From: Paludibacteraceae bacterium
GTDB lineage: Bacteria; Bacteroidota; Bacteroidia; Bacteroidales; Paludibacteraceae
Direction of reading: 5' to 3'
DNA length: 7,811 nt
Assembly (NCBI GenBank): GCA_017648235.1
Contig: JAGCIZ010000043.1
Coordinates: 1-7,811 of the forward strand
Under the pieces are notes generated by a model. The model had not been told where the DNA came from, did not search any database, and saw only the letters and a list, made by a program, of their open reading frames with translations. A program made the translations under genes and the position numbers. Shown in pieces: positions 1-7,284 of this stretch (positions are counted from its first letter, which is position 1; the number at the start of each line of letters is the position of its first letter).

Positions 1-201
1 AACTTCTTGCAAGGCTTTCCTCTCTAAATCACGAAACTCGCTTTCGCCAACTTCCGCAAAAATTTGAGAAACAGTTTTATGATATTTATTCTCAATATAA
101 ACATCTAAATCGAGATGCTGAAAACCCAATCTATGAGCAACTACTTTTCCAATGGTAGTTTTGCCCGAACCCATAAAACCAACTAAAAAAATACTCTTCA
201 T
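1..201 (-). CDS. aroK: Shikimate kinase, N-terminal 67 residues (3' end beyond the left edge)
   Basis: This enzyme phosphorylates the 3-hydroxyl of shikimate with ATP, the fifth step of the cytosolic chorismate pathway to aromatic amino acids. The visible part starts MKSIFLVGFMGSGKTT: a first beta strand and a P-loop (GFMGSGKT, residues 8-15). Next comes the DLD motif at residues 31-33, whose Asp33 corresponds to the shikimate-binding Asp of the family. GESEFRDLE at 52-60 follows, with Arg57 as the expected substrate-binding Arg. The lid and C-terminal part lie outside the window. The ATG sits 3 bp after the prmA stop on the same strand, so it is probably co-transcribed as the last visible gene of a mntP-prmA-aroK operon. 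Nothing in the visible part looks degraded. Other small P-loop kinases such as gluconate kinase are unlikely given the GESEFRDLE motif. Confidence 0.93.
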   Translation of the reverse strand, partial: MKSIFLVGFMGSGKTTIGKVVAHRLGFQHLDLDVYIENKYHKTVSQIFAEVGESEFRDLERKALQEV

Positions 202-204
202 CTC

Positions 205-1038
205 TTATTTCTCAAAACAAACCAAAGCCCAATTATTATCGCACCGTGAAGTTGTTTTTTTCAAGCCAAGACTTTGCGCCTTTGCGCAAATGATTTCAAC
301 ATCTTCGCTATAAAATCCACTCAATAACAGTTTTCCGTTTTTTGCTAAAACTACCACATAACGTTCCATATCGTTGAGCAAAATATTTCTATTTATATTC
401 GCCAATATAACGTCAAATTGTTGGTTTTGCAGCAAACTGGAATCTCCAAGTAATACTTCTACTTTGGACAACGTATTCAACTTGCAGTTATGCGTAGCAT
501 TTTGATACGAAAACTCATCAATGTCAATAGCAGTAATGTTTTTTGCTCCCAGCTGCGAAGCCAAAATAGCCAAAACCGCCGTTCCACAACCCATATCTAG
601 CACGTTTGCATCGCTGAAATCCATTTGAAACATTTGATTCATCACCAAACGAGTAGTCTCATGATAACCCGAACCGAAAGCCATTTTAGGTTCTACCACA
701 ATCTCATAATCGTATTTTTTTGGCAAATTCGCTTGTGGATGTCTAACCACGCAATTCTCATTTACCTCAAAAAAAGTGAAATCCTTTTCCCATGTTTCAT
801 TCCAATTCTTTTGTTCTACATCTCGCACGGAAAATGAGATTTTTGCCTCAATTGGAAAATCATCAATCACTTGACAAAGAGCTTTTTCATCAAAAAAAAT
901 TGTTTGACAATAAGCAAGAAAACTTTCGTTATTTGACAAAAAACTTTCAAACCCTATTTCTCCCAACAAACTTGCTAAAATATCAGAAACAAGTTCTTGG
1001 TTTTCTTCAATTGTAAATTCTACCTCTTTGTAATTCAT
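205..1038 (-). CDS. prmA: Ribosomal protein L11 methyltransferase PrmA
   Basis: PrmA uses S-adenosylmethionine to trimethylate ribosomal protein L11 (uL11) in the cytoplasm. The 277-residue protein is close to the family's usual length (E. coli about 293). Residues 1-75 form the small N-terminal substrate-recognition domain. A linker contains NWNETWEKDF (78-87), which is typical of PrmA. PKMAFGSGYHETTRL (117-131) is the PrmA hallmark before the Rossmann fold. VLDMGCGTAVLAI (146-158) is SAM motif I, the acidic DID at 172-174 should bind the SAM ribose, and ANINRNIL (213-220) is the PrmA form of the catalytic-loop motif IV. The start MNYKEVEF is 7 bp downstream of the mntP stop, and the stop is 3 bp before aroK, which fits an operon. 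No clear ribosome-binding site precedes the ATG. The domain order makes another methyltransferase unlikely. Confidence 0.95.
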   Translation of the reverse strand: MNYKEVEFTIEENQELVSDILASLLGEIGFESFLSNNESFLAYCQTIFFDEKALCQVIDDFPIEAKISFSVRDVEQKNWNETWEKDFTFFEVNENCVVRHPQANLPKKYDYEIVVEPKMAFGSGYHETTRLVMNQMFQMDFSDANVLDMGCGTAVLAILASQLGAKNITAIDIDEFSYQNATHNCKLNTLSKVEVLLGDSSLLQNQQFDVILANINRNILLNDMERYVVVLAKNGKLLLSGFYSEDVEIICAKAQSLGLKKTTSRCDNNWALVCFEK

Positions 1039-1045
1039 AGAAAAC

Positions 1046-1603
1046 CTAAATTTTGAACAAAATTTTCAAACCAATCAAGACCAATACTGAACCTCCTAAA
1101 ATTTCAGGTCGAAAAGGCAAAAAACTTTTAAGAACTCGACCGAGAGAAATGCCCAATAAAGAAAACAGAAAACTTCCTAAAGCAATAACAACCGACGCCA
1201 ACCAAATTTGCCTACCAAATGGGATAAAAACAATTCCTGAAGCCATTGCATCTATACTTGTTGCAATAGCCATCAAGAAAAGCATTTTATAGGAATGAAA
1301 GATATTTTTTTTATCATCTAAAGGTTCTTGTTTTACTCCTTCTATAATCATTTTTACGCCTAAAAAACCAAGTATTGCGAAAGCTATCCAACCCGAAAAT
1401 TGTTCTATGTAGGTTTTGAAAAACAGTCCTAAAGACCAACCAATAACAGGCATCATTCCTTGAAAAAATCCAAAAATAAATGCCACAAAAAAAACTTTTT
1501 TAAGACACACTTTTCGGCTCTGCATAGAACATGCTAACGACACCGAAAAGCAATCCATAGCCAAACCAATTGACAACAATACAACATCAAACAAAGACAT
1601 CAT
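1046..1603 (-). CDS. mntP: MntP-family manganese efflux pump
   Basis: This is an inner-membrane Mn(II) exporter of the MntP (formerly YebN, DUF204) family, which protects cells from manganese excess. The 185 residues match the family size (E. coli 188) and contain about six hydrophobic segments: near residues 4-26, 36-62, 70-90, 107-128, 133-155 and 165-183. The two family signatures are present: LSIGLAMDCFSVSLA (10-24, Asp17) and AIATSIDAMASGI (112-124, Asp118). They carry the conserved acidic residues linked to metal transport. FGFFQGMMPVIGW (44-56) and EILGGSVLVLIGLKIL (167-182) are also typical. Two ATGs stand in tandem (1601-1603 and 1598-1600) and either could start; the first is used here. 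It is the first gene of a leftward operon with prmA and aroK, and a -7 promoter match lies about 26 bp upstream. I see no yybP-ykoY Mn riboswitch, and the predicted leader is too short to hold one. Confidence 0.92.
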   Translation of the reverse strand: MMSLFDVVLLSIGLAMDCFSVSLACSMQSRKVCLKKVFFVAFIFGFFQGMMPVIGWSLGLFFKTYIEQFSGWIAFAILGFLGVKMIIEGVKQEPLDDKKNIFHSYKMLFLMAIATSIDAMASGIVFIPFGRQIWLASVVIALGSFLFSLLGISLGRVLKSFLPFRPEILGGSVLVLIGLKILFKI

Positions 1604-1628
1604 AATTTCTCAACTAAAAACGAGGTCA

Positions 1629-1636
1629 CAAAGGTA
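1629..1636 (-). promoter_or_regulatory. Candidate -7 element of the mntP-prmA-aroK promoter
   Basis: Read on the minus strand this is TACCTTTG, a full match to the Bacteroides/Flavobacterium primary sigma -7 consensus TAnnTTTG. Transcription would begin about 7 bp downstream, giving a leader of roughly 20 nt before the mntP ATG. I did not find a -33 TTTG at the usual distance; the nearest TTTG on this strand (1665-1668) is several bases too far. The assignment is inferred from motif and position. Confidence 0.5.
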
Positions 1637-1748
1637 ATAATTAGTTAATAAACTCACCTTTCAACAAAAAAGAAAAAAGGTTGTGAAACTGCTAAAAAAA
1701 CTGCTCGTTATCTTACCTTAATTACTCCCCACCGTTAACATTTTTTAC

Positions 1749-1756
1749 TACCTTTG
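1749..1756 (+). promoter_or_regulatory. Candidate -7 element of the purD-rlmB-murC-ftsQAZ promoter
   Basis: TACCTTTG matches the Bacteroidota -7 consensus TAnnTTTG exactly and lies 25 bp before the purD ATG at 1782, implying a leader of about 20 nt. No clear -33 TTTG is present around 1722-1728, where the sequence reads TTAATTA. The element forms the left arm of a perfect dyad, so a regulator bound there would block it. It may be the main upstream promoter for the division genes in this window, since the genes behind it are tightly packed. Confidence 0.5.
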
Positions 1757-1765
1757 CCAAAGGTA
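1749..1765. repeat. Perfect 17-bp inverted repeat between mntP and purD
   Basis: The sequence is TACCTTTG-C-CAAAGGTA: two 8-bp arms that are exact reverse complements around one central base. Both arms match TAnnTTTG, one on each strand. It could be an operator dyad over the purD promoter, a pair of back-to-back promoters, or both. As RNA it could not form a stable hairpin because the loop would be one base, so a terminator is unlikely, and no T-tract follows it. Confidence 0.75.
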
Positions 1766-1781
1766 AAAATTGTACAAAAAA

Positions 1782-3053
1782 ATGAGAATACTTTTATTAG
1801 GATCAGGCGGACGCGAACATGCTTTTGCCTGGAAAATTTCACAAAGCAAGCAAGTTGAAAAACTATTTATCGCACCAGGAAATGCTGGAACTGAAAACGC
1901 AGGTATCAATATTCCTATTTCAGAAACAGATTTTGACGGATTAAAGAGATTTACTCTTGATGAAAAAATTGATATGGTTGTTGTTGGTCCTGAAAAACCT
2001 TTGGTTGAAGGCGTGGTTGATTTTTTCGCAAACGATGATGAACTGAAAAGCATTCCTGTTATTGGCCCAGACAAAAAAGGAGCAATGCTTGAAGGGAGCA
2101 AACAGTTTTCCAAAAACTTTATGCAAAAACACAATATTCCAACTGCTCGTTATTTGAGCGTCACTCAGTCTAACTTAGATGAAGGTTTTGCTTTCTTAAA
2201 AGAACTAAAAGCACCTTACGTGCTTAAAGCAGATGGATTGGCTGCTGGCAAAGGCGTTTTAATTCTTTCAGAAAGAGAAGAAGCTGAAAACGAACTAAAA
2301 GAGATGCTCCAAGGAAAGTTTGGCGATGCAAGCTCTACGGTTGTAATAGAAGAATACTTGTCCGGAATTGAATGTTCTGTTTTTGTAATGACCGATGGAA
2401 GTAACTACAAAATTCTTCCTGTTGCCAAAGACTACAAACGAATTGGGGAACACGATACTGGTCTAAATACCGGTGGTATGGGGGCAGTTTCTCCAGTCCC
2501 TTTTGCCAACGAAGTTTTTATGCAAAAAGTTGAAGAACGCATCATAAAACCTACCATTAACGGATTGCTACAAGACGAAATCAACTACAAAGGATTTATC
2601 TTCATTGGATTAATGAACGTAGATGGAGACCCTTATGTGATCGAATACAATGCACGTATGGGCGACCCTGAAACTGAAGCTGTAATGCTCCGTATAAAAT
2701 CCGATTTGGTAGACTTGCTTCAAGGTGTTGCTGAAGGCAATTTGAACGAAAAAACATTGGAAATTGACAAACGTAGTGCAGTAACTATAGTTCTTGCATC
2801 AGGCGGATACCCTGAAAGTTTTGAAAAAGGGAAAGAAATTACAGGTTTAAACAATGCTCAAGAAAATTCTGTAATTTTCCACGCAGGAACAAAGAAAGAT
2901 GGAGAAAAAATTCTTACCAATGGAGGTCGCGTTTTGGCTGTAAGTTCATTGGGAGAAACTAAAAACGATGCACGCTTGGCCTCATTAGCATTAGCAGAAA
3001 ATATAATGTTCGACAAAAAATACTATCGCACAGACATTGGTTTAGACGTATAA
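1782..3053 (+). CDS. purD: Phosphoribosylamine-glycine ligase (GAR synthetase)
   Basis: PurD joins phosphoribosylamine and glycine using ATP to make glycinamide ribonucleotide, the second step of de novo purine synthesis in the cytosol. From the ATG the protein has 423 residues, near the usual 420-430. [18 protein letters not shown] (1-18) is the N-domain dinucleotide-like loop. [15 protein letters not shown] (66-80) and [15 protein letters not shown] (93-107) complete that domain. The ATP-grasp fold contains [15 protein letters not shown] (145-159) and [10 protein letters not shown] (190-199). The family signature RMGDPETEA lies at 292-300, followed by the C-terminal domain with [14 protein letters not shown] (337-350). 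An in-frame TTG at 1770 would add four residues, but the ATG places the conserved [14 protein letters not shown] start exactly. No Shine-Dalgarno motif is seen. It is the first gene of the rightward block, 6 bp before rlmB. Confidence 0.97.
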   Translation: MRILLLGSGGREHAFAWKISQSKQVEKLFIAPGNAGTENAGINIPISETDFDGLKRFTLDEKIDMVVVGPEKPLVEGVVDFFANDDELKSIPVIGPDKKGAMLEGSKQFSKNFMQKHNIPTARYLSVTQSNLDEGFAFLKELKAPYVLKADGLAAGKGVLILSEREEAENELKEMLQGKFGDASSTVVIEEYLSGIECSVFVMTDGSNYKILPVAKDYKRIGEHDTGLNTGGMGAVSPVPFANEVFMQKVEERIIKPTINGLLQDEINYKGFIFIGLMNVDGDPYVIEYNARMGDPETEAVMLRIKSDLVDLLQGVAEGNLNEKTLEIDKRSAVTIVLASGGYPESFEKGKEITGLNNAQENSVIFHAGTKKDGEKILTNGGRVLAVSSLGETKNDARLASLALAENIMFDKKYYRTDIGLDV

Positions 3054-3059
3054 GAAACA

Positions 3060-3869
3060 ATGATTAGAAACAACAAAAATCAAAACATCAAGAAGCGAAC
3101 CTATCTCGAAGGCGTCAAAGAACATCGAGTAAAAGAGAGTACAATGGTTTTCGGCATTAGAGCGGTAATAGAAGCCATCAATGCAGGAAAAGATTTCGAT
3201 CGCATATTATTGAGACGAGATATGAGCAGTTCCATTGCACGAGAGTTGCTAGAGGCGTTGAAGGGAAAAGAAATCTCCGTACAACGAGTTCCTCGCGAAA
3301 AGCTAGACCGCATGACAGAAAAAAATCATCAAGGCGTTATTGCTTTTCTTTCTCAAATCACTTATCAAAAAATAGAAGACATCGTTCCTTTTGTTTTTGA
3401 GCAAGGAAAAGTTCCTTTCTTTGTTATCCTAGATGGAATAACCGATGTTCGCAACTTTGGCGCCATTGCTCGCACATGCGAATGCGCAGGTGTTGATGCA
3501 ATCATTATTCCTACGCAAGGAGCAGCTAGCATCAATGCAGACGCAATAAAAACATCGGCAGGAGCATTGCACAATATTGCTGTTTGTCGCACTGAAAATC
3601 TGACTAGTTGCATAAAGTTTCTTGCCGAGTCTGGCATAAAATCTATTGCTGCCACAGAAAAAGCAACACAAAACTACACACAATGCCCAATGACCGACCC
3701 AATTGCTTTGATTATGGGCGCAGAAGACGTAGGCATCGACCCTGAACGACTCAAGCTTTGCGATGAGCAAGTTAGAATCCCGATGAGTGGAAAAATATCT
3801 TCACTCAACGTTTCTGTATCGGCGGGTATACTTATTTACGAAGTTTTGAGACAAAGAGAAATATTTTAA
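3060..3869 (+). CDS. rlmB: SpoU-family 23S rRNA (guanosine-2'-O)-methyltransferase, RlmB type
   Basis: This knotted (SPOUT) methyltransferase is expected to transfer a methyl group from SAM to a ribose 2'-OH of 23S rRNA (Gm2251 in E. coli). MVFGIRAVIEAINAGK (29-44) opens the substrate-binding domain, which resembles ribosomal protein L30e. The catalytic domain carries motif 1, ILDGITDVRNFGAIARTCECAGV (123-145, with catalytic-type Asn132 and Arg138). Motif 2 is ALIMGAEDVGI (216-226) and motif 3 is IPMSGKISSLNVSVSAGILIYE (240-261). Length is 269 residues from the first ATG. An ATG at 3144 would give 241 residues, closer to typical RlmB, and is preceded by GAGAG 8 bp upstream; the extra 28 residues are basic and polar. 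Either start is possible. It lies 6 bp after purD and 11 bp before murC. A tRNA-directed TrmH paralogue cannot be excluded, but the IPMxGxxxSLNVSV form favours RlmB. Confidence 0.88.
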   Translation: MIRNNKNQNIKKRTYLEGVKEHRVKESTMVFGIRAVIEAINAGKDFDRILLRRDMSSSIARELLEALKGKEISVQRVPREKLDRMTEKNHQGVIAFLSQITYQKIEDIVPFVFEQGKVPFFVILDGITDVRNFGAIARTCECAGVDAIIIPTQGAASINADAIKTSAGALHNIAVCRTENLTSCIKFLAESGIKSIAATEKATQNYTQCPMTDPIALIMGAEDVGIDPERLKLCDEQVRIPMSGKISSLNVSVSAGILIYEVLRQREIF

Positions 3870-3880
3870 TCACAACAACA

Positions 3881-5242
3881 ATGAGATACAAAAACGTATA
3901 TTTCTTAGGAATTGGGGGAATTGGGATGAGTGCTTTGGCTCGCTATTTCAAAGCCAAAGGTTTTGAAGTCGCTGGCTACGATCGTACTCGTAGTATGCTT
4001 TGTGAGGAACTTGAAGCAGAAAACATCCTTATTCATTACGACGATTCCGTAGAACTTATCCCTACCATTTTTCTACAAAAAAATGACACGTTGATTGTTT
4101 ATACTCCTGCAATCCCTGAAGATCATTCTGAATTTCAGTATTTCAAACAACAAGGTTTCACAATCCAAAAGAGAGCACAAGTTTTAGGCGAAATCACCCG
4201 TCTTGAAAGAGGTTTGTGCATTGCAGGGACGCACGGCAAAACAACCACTTCAACCATGACAGCACATTTGCTCAAGCAAAGTCATGTAGATTGTAATGCA
4301 TTTCTTGGCGGCATTGCAAAAAATTACACAAGCAACCTGTTACTTTCGGATAAAAGTGATTTGGTAGTTATAGAGGCTGATGAGTTTGATAGATCATTTC
4401 ACCACCTATCGCCTTACATGGCCGTGATAACTGCTACCGATGCCGACCACCTAGACATATATGGCACTCACGAAGCATATTTAGAAAGCTTCGCTCACTT
4501 CACATCGCTCATCCAAGAGGGAGGATATTTGCTAATGAAAAAAAATATTCTGCTACAACCTCGATTGAAGTCAGGAGTAAAGCTTTACACTTACTCTTCA
4601 ACAGAGAAAGCTGATTTTTATGCCGAAAATATTAGAATTGGGAATGGAGAATTGCGTTTTGACTTTGTTACTCCAACCGAAAAGATTTGTGACATCAATC
4701 TTGGAGTTCCGGTATTGGTGAATGTAGAAAATGGTGTGGCAGCTATGGCTATTGCTTGGCTAAATGGAGCAACGGCTGACGAATTAAAAAAAGGGATGGA
4801 GTCATTTGCAGGCATCCGCCGAAGATTTGAAACACACCTCAAAACCGAAAAGCTAACCATTATTGACGATTATGCTCACCACCCAGAAGAACTTTTGGCT
4901 AGCATAAAATCAGTAAAAGCACTTTATGCCGACAAGAAAGTATGTGGAGTTTTTCAACCTCACCTCTACACTAGAACACGCGATTTTTACAAGGGATTTG
5001 CCGAAGCACTTTCATTGCTCGACATGGTTATTTTGGTAGAAATTTATCCTGCTCGCGAATTACCTATCGAAGGAGTTACTTCTAAAATAATTTTTGATGA
5101 AGTTTCTTGTCAAGAAAAACTTCTCACCACAAAGAACGAATTAATTTCTACACTAAAATCGCAACAATTCGATGTGCTTTTGACAATAGGAGCAGGAGAT
5201 ATTGACACGTATCTATCACAAATTGTAGATGCTTTAAAATAA
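3881..5242 (+). CDS. murC: UDP-N-acetylmuramate-L-alanine ligase
   Basis: MurC adds L-alanine to UDP-MurNAc with ATP, the first amino-acid step of peptidoglycan stem-peptide synthesis in the cytoplasm. The 453 residues fit the family. Domain 1 has the UDP-binding glycine loop FLGIGGIGMSALA (8-20). Domain 2 has the ATP P-loop IAGTHGKTTTSTMTAH (114-129), VIEADEFDRSFHHL (163-176, with the metal-binding Glu and Asp) and ITATDADHLDIYG (183-195, conserved His190). Domain 3 holds IRRRFE (312-317), DDYAHHPEEL (329-338, typical of MurC) and FQPHLYTRTRDF (358-369). The HLYTRTRDF motif and the GIGGIGMS loop separate it from MurD, MurE and MurF; Mpl is less likely because of length and context. The ATG follows CAACAACA, with no Shine-Dalgarno motif. 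It begins the recognisable dcw segment and is 3 bp from ftsQ. Confidence 0.97.
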   Translation: MRYKNVYFLGIGGIGMSALARYFKAKGFEVAGYDRTRSMLCEELEAENILIHYDDSVELIPTIFLQKNDTLIVYTPAIPEDHSEFQYFKQQGFTIQKRAQVLGEITRLERGLCIAGTHGKTTTSTMTAHLLKQSHVDCNAFLGGIAKNYTSNLLLSDKSDLVVIEADEFDRSFHHLSPYMAVITATDADHLDIYGTHEAYLESFAHFTSLIQEGGYLLMKKNILLQPRLKSGVKLYTYSSTEKADFYAENIRIGNGELRFDFVTPTEKICDINLGVPVLVNVENGVAAMAIAWLNGATADELKKGMESFAGIRRRFETHLKTEKLTIIDDYAHHPEELLASIKSVKALYADKKVCGVFQPHLYTRTRDFYKGFAEALSLLDMVILVEIYPARELPIEGVTSKIIFDEVSCQEKLLTTKNELISTLKSQQFDVLLTIGAGDIDTYLSQIVDALK

Positions 5243-5245
5243 AAA

Positions 5246-5974
5246 ATGAAGATTCTTCGGAGCATATTAATTTTATTGGGACTGATTGTAGTTAGTTGCT
5301 ACATCGTTTTTTCCATGACATTTTTTTCAAAACAAAAAGAAAGTTTGATTTGCAAAAAAATGGAAGTTGAAATAAATGATAGTACTAATTTTCACTTCAT
5401 CTCTGAAAAAGATATTGCTATTTTACTAGCGAACTCAAATCTTACTCCAATAGGAAAAATGCTAACCGAAATAAATGTCGAGACTATAGAAAACGAAGTG
5501 GAAAAACATGCTGCTGTAGAACGAGCAGAGTGTTTCAAAACACCGTCTGGAAGCGTACAAATAGAAGTTTTCCAAAGAAAGCCATTCTTTAGAATAATGA
5601 GCAATGAGGATTTCTACATTGACACAAACGGAAAAAGAATGCCAACATCGCTACAATGCACAGCGCATGTTCCAATCGTTTCCGGAAATGCCGATAAAGT
5701 TTCTTTGCCCGTTATTATTGATTTTATGGAATACATTAGCAGAGAAGACTTTTGGAACGCTCAAATAGAACAAATTCACGTTTTTGACAGCACTTTGGTT
5801 GAACTCACGCCACGAGTTGGAAATCACCAAATCATATTAGGCAGTTTTGATAATTACGAAAAAAAACTAAGTAAACTTAAAACTTTTTATCTGAACGGAA
5901 TAAATCAAATGGATTGGAACAGGTATAAAAAGTTGGATTTGCGTTATAAGAATCAAGTTATTGGAATTAAATAA
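5246..5974 (+). CDS. ftsQ: Cell division protein FtsQ (DivIB-like)
   Basis: FtsQ is a bitopic inner-membrane protein that links early and late divisome proteins through its periplasmic part. This 242-residue protein has a very short cytoplasmic tail (MKILR). One membrane helix follows at about residues 6-27, giving an N-in, C-out topology. A POTRA-like region spans about 36-113: a strand near 37-45, ISEKDIAILLANSN (52-65), the helix INVETIENEVEKHAAVERAECFKTPSG (76-102) and the strand VQIEVFQRKPFFRI (104-117). The later beta domain includes FYIDTNGKRMP (123-133, the usual DxxG turn), VPIVSGN (142-148) and a C-terminal strand YKKLDLRYKNQVIG (227-240). Sequence conservation is low in this family, so the call rests on topology, these motifs and the position between murC and ftsA. 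It lies 3 bp after murC and 14 bp before ftsA. Confidence 0.92.
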   Translation: MKILRSILILLGLIVVSCYIVFSMTFFSKQKESLICKKMEVEINDSTNFHFISEKDIAILLANSNLTPIGKMLTEINVETIENEVEKHAAVERAECFKTPSGSVQIEVFQRKPFFRIMSNEDFYIDTNGKRMPTSLQCTAHVPIVSGNADKVSLPVIIDFMEYISREDFWNAQIEQIHVFDSTLVELTPRVGNHQIILGSFDNYEKKLSKLKTFYLNGINQMDWNRYKKLDLRYKNQVIGIK

Positions 5975-5988
5975 ACACACACATTTAC

Positions 5989-7266
5989 ATGAACGATAAT
6001 ATTATAGTTGCAATAGATTTAGGAAGTTCAAGATTGGTAGCTGCTGCAGCTAAAAAGAAGGAAGACAGCGAAACTTTTCAAATCATTGATTTATGCGAAA
6101 AACCTACTCCAAAAAATTGTATTAGGAGAGGTATTATTTGCAACATTGAAAAAATTGCAAATGAAGTTTCTACTCTTTTGAAAAAACTACAAACGTCCAT
6201 AAACGAAAAACTTGGCGAAAATATTATCATAAAGTCATTTTATTACGCGGTTGATGGACATTCTTTGCGTAGCGAAAATCTCTCAAAAAACATAATACTA
6301 AAAAGCGTTATTAGCGCGAATACAATAAAAGAAATTAAAAAACAAATCTTGAATGATCTGAAAAACCAAAATATTGTTCAAGAGTTGCAGACCTCGGAAG
6401 GGCTATTTGACTCTGCTCAGTTGGATGATTCTGAGAAAATTTCCATTCTTCACAAACTCGTTATAAACAACTACAATTTAGATGGTAACGAAGTCAGTGA
6501 TGTCATTGGTCAAAAAGGCGATATACTAAAAGTCAATTATCTGGTAATAAAAAGCAAACTAAACTTGCAAGAGAAGTTGAACAAACTATTTGAACAAATA
6601 AAGAACTACTCTTTCCAGAAAAGCACTGCTCTACTAGCAATGTCAAAAACATACCTTAACGAGGAAGAAAAAAACAACAATTGTTTGTTAATCGACTTTG
6701 GAGCAAACTGCACATCATGTATTGCATTCGAAGCAGGAAAATTAAAAGATTTATTTGTAATCCCTTTTGGTTCTCAAAGTATTACAAGTGACATCTGTAA
6801 CATTTATTCATTATCAGAAGAAAAAGGTGAGTTCTTTAAGATGAATTTATCTATAACCTCTAATGATTCTTGGAAAGCAAAAACTAACGAAATATCCATT
6901 TCTCGCAAACAAATTGAAAATGTAGTCATGGGACGTTTGACGGAGATTTTCCAACTGATAAAAAGTAAGATTGGCAACATCGAATTGAATGGTGGAATTG
7001 TGCTTACAGGAGGTGGTTCAAAACTAAAATGCTTTGCCGACTTGCTACAAACTAAATTTTTGGCAGAAGTTCGCAACATTTCTTACAATAACTTTACCGC
7101 ATCAGAATTTGCAAAACCAGAAAATGCATTGGTTTTGGCTCTTCTCTATAGTGGAAAACAAAATTGTTGCGAACAAAAAGAAATCAAACCAAAAGAACAA
7201 AAGAAGAAAGAAAAATCTTTCAACAATATGTGGAATAAGATTGAAAAGATGTTCAACGACGACTAA
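5989..7266 (+). CDS. ftsA: Cell division protein FtsA
   Basis: FtsA is an actin-like ATPase that anchors FtsZ filaments to the inner face of the membrane and recruits later divisome proteins. The phosphate-1 loop is IIVAIDLGSSRLVAAAA (5-21). RRGIICNIEKIANEV (46-60) matches the usual RGxIxNIE segment. The FtsA-specific 1C subdomain lies at about 84-190, including NYNLDGNEVSDVIGQKG (161-177). Phosphate-2 is LLIDFGANCTSCIAFEAGKL (233-252), where the canonical GGGTxD reads GANCTS. The adenosine motif is GGIVLTGGGSKLKCFADLL (335-353). A Lys/Glu-rich linker (396-409) leads to the C-terminal amphipathic helix SFNNMWNKIEKMF (410-422), the expected membrane-targeting sequence. Its 425 residues match E. 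coli FtsA (420). MreB or DnaK homologues are excluded by the 1C region and membrane helix. The next gene, ftsZ, starts 18 bp later. Confidence 0.95.
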   Translation: MNDNIIVAIDLGSSRLVAAAAKKKEDSETFQIIDLCEKPTPKNCIRRGIICNIEKIANEVSTLLKKLQTSINEKLGENIIIKSFYYAVDGHSLRSENLSKNIILKSVISANTIKEIKKQILNDLKNQNIVQELQTSEGLFDSAQLDDSEKISILHKLVINNYNLDGNEVSDVIGQKGDILKVNYLVIKSKLNLQEKLNKLFEQIKNYSFQKSTALLAMSKTYLNEEEKNNNCLLIDFGANCTSCIAFEAGKLKDLFVIPFGSQSITSDICNIYSLSEEKGEFFKMNLSITSNDSWKAKTNEISISRKQIENVVMGRLTEIFQLIKSKIGNIELNGGIVLTGGGSKLKCFADLLQTKFLAEVRNISYNNFTASEFAKPENALVLALLYSGKQNCCEQKEIKPKEQKKKEKSFNNMWNKIEKMFNDD

Positions 7267-7284
7267 AAACAAAAAGAACGACAA

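Noticed and set aside
1053..1292. Rightward 79-codon open frame opposite mntP
   Set aside because: It is antisense to the C-terminal membrane segments of MntP; its Lys/Pro/Ile content is the complement of Leu/Gly/Phe codons.
1749..1765. Dyad as a bidirectional transcription terminator
   Set aside because: The one-base loop cannot fold as an RNA hairpin, there is no T-tract on either side, and both flanking genes point away from it.
1770..1781. Upstream TTG as the purD start (adds MYKK)
   Set aside because: The ATG at 1782 gives the conserved [14 protein letters not shown] beginning exactly, and the TTG would shorten an already short leader to about 8 nt.
1604..1781. Mn-sensing yybP-ykoY or a purine riboswitch in the intergenic region
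   Set aside because: I see no conserved riboswitch core or stable stems on either strand, and both predicted leaders are only about 20 nt.
1748..2134. Leftward 128-codon open frame over the start of purD
   Set aside because: It is antisense to the conserved PurD N-domain, has no recognisable domain, and covers the dyad and promoter. It is explained as a shadow of purD codon use.
3365..3770. Two leftward open frames (96 and 113 codons, one Cys-rich) inside rlmB
   Set aside because: They lie opposite the conserved SPOUT motifs, and the Cys/Ala bias follows from the GCA/GCT-rich sense codons. They have no promoter or family match.
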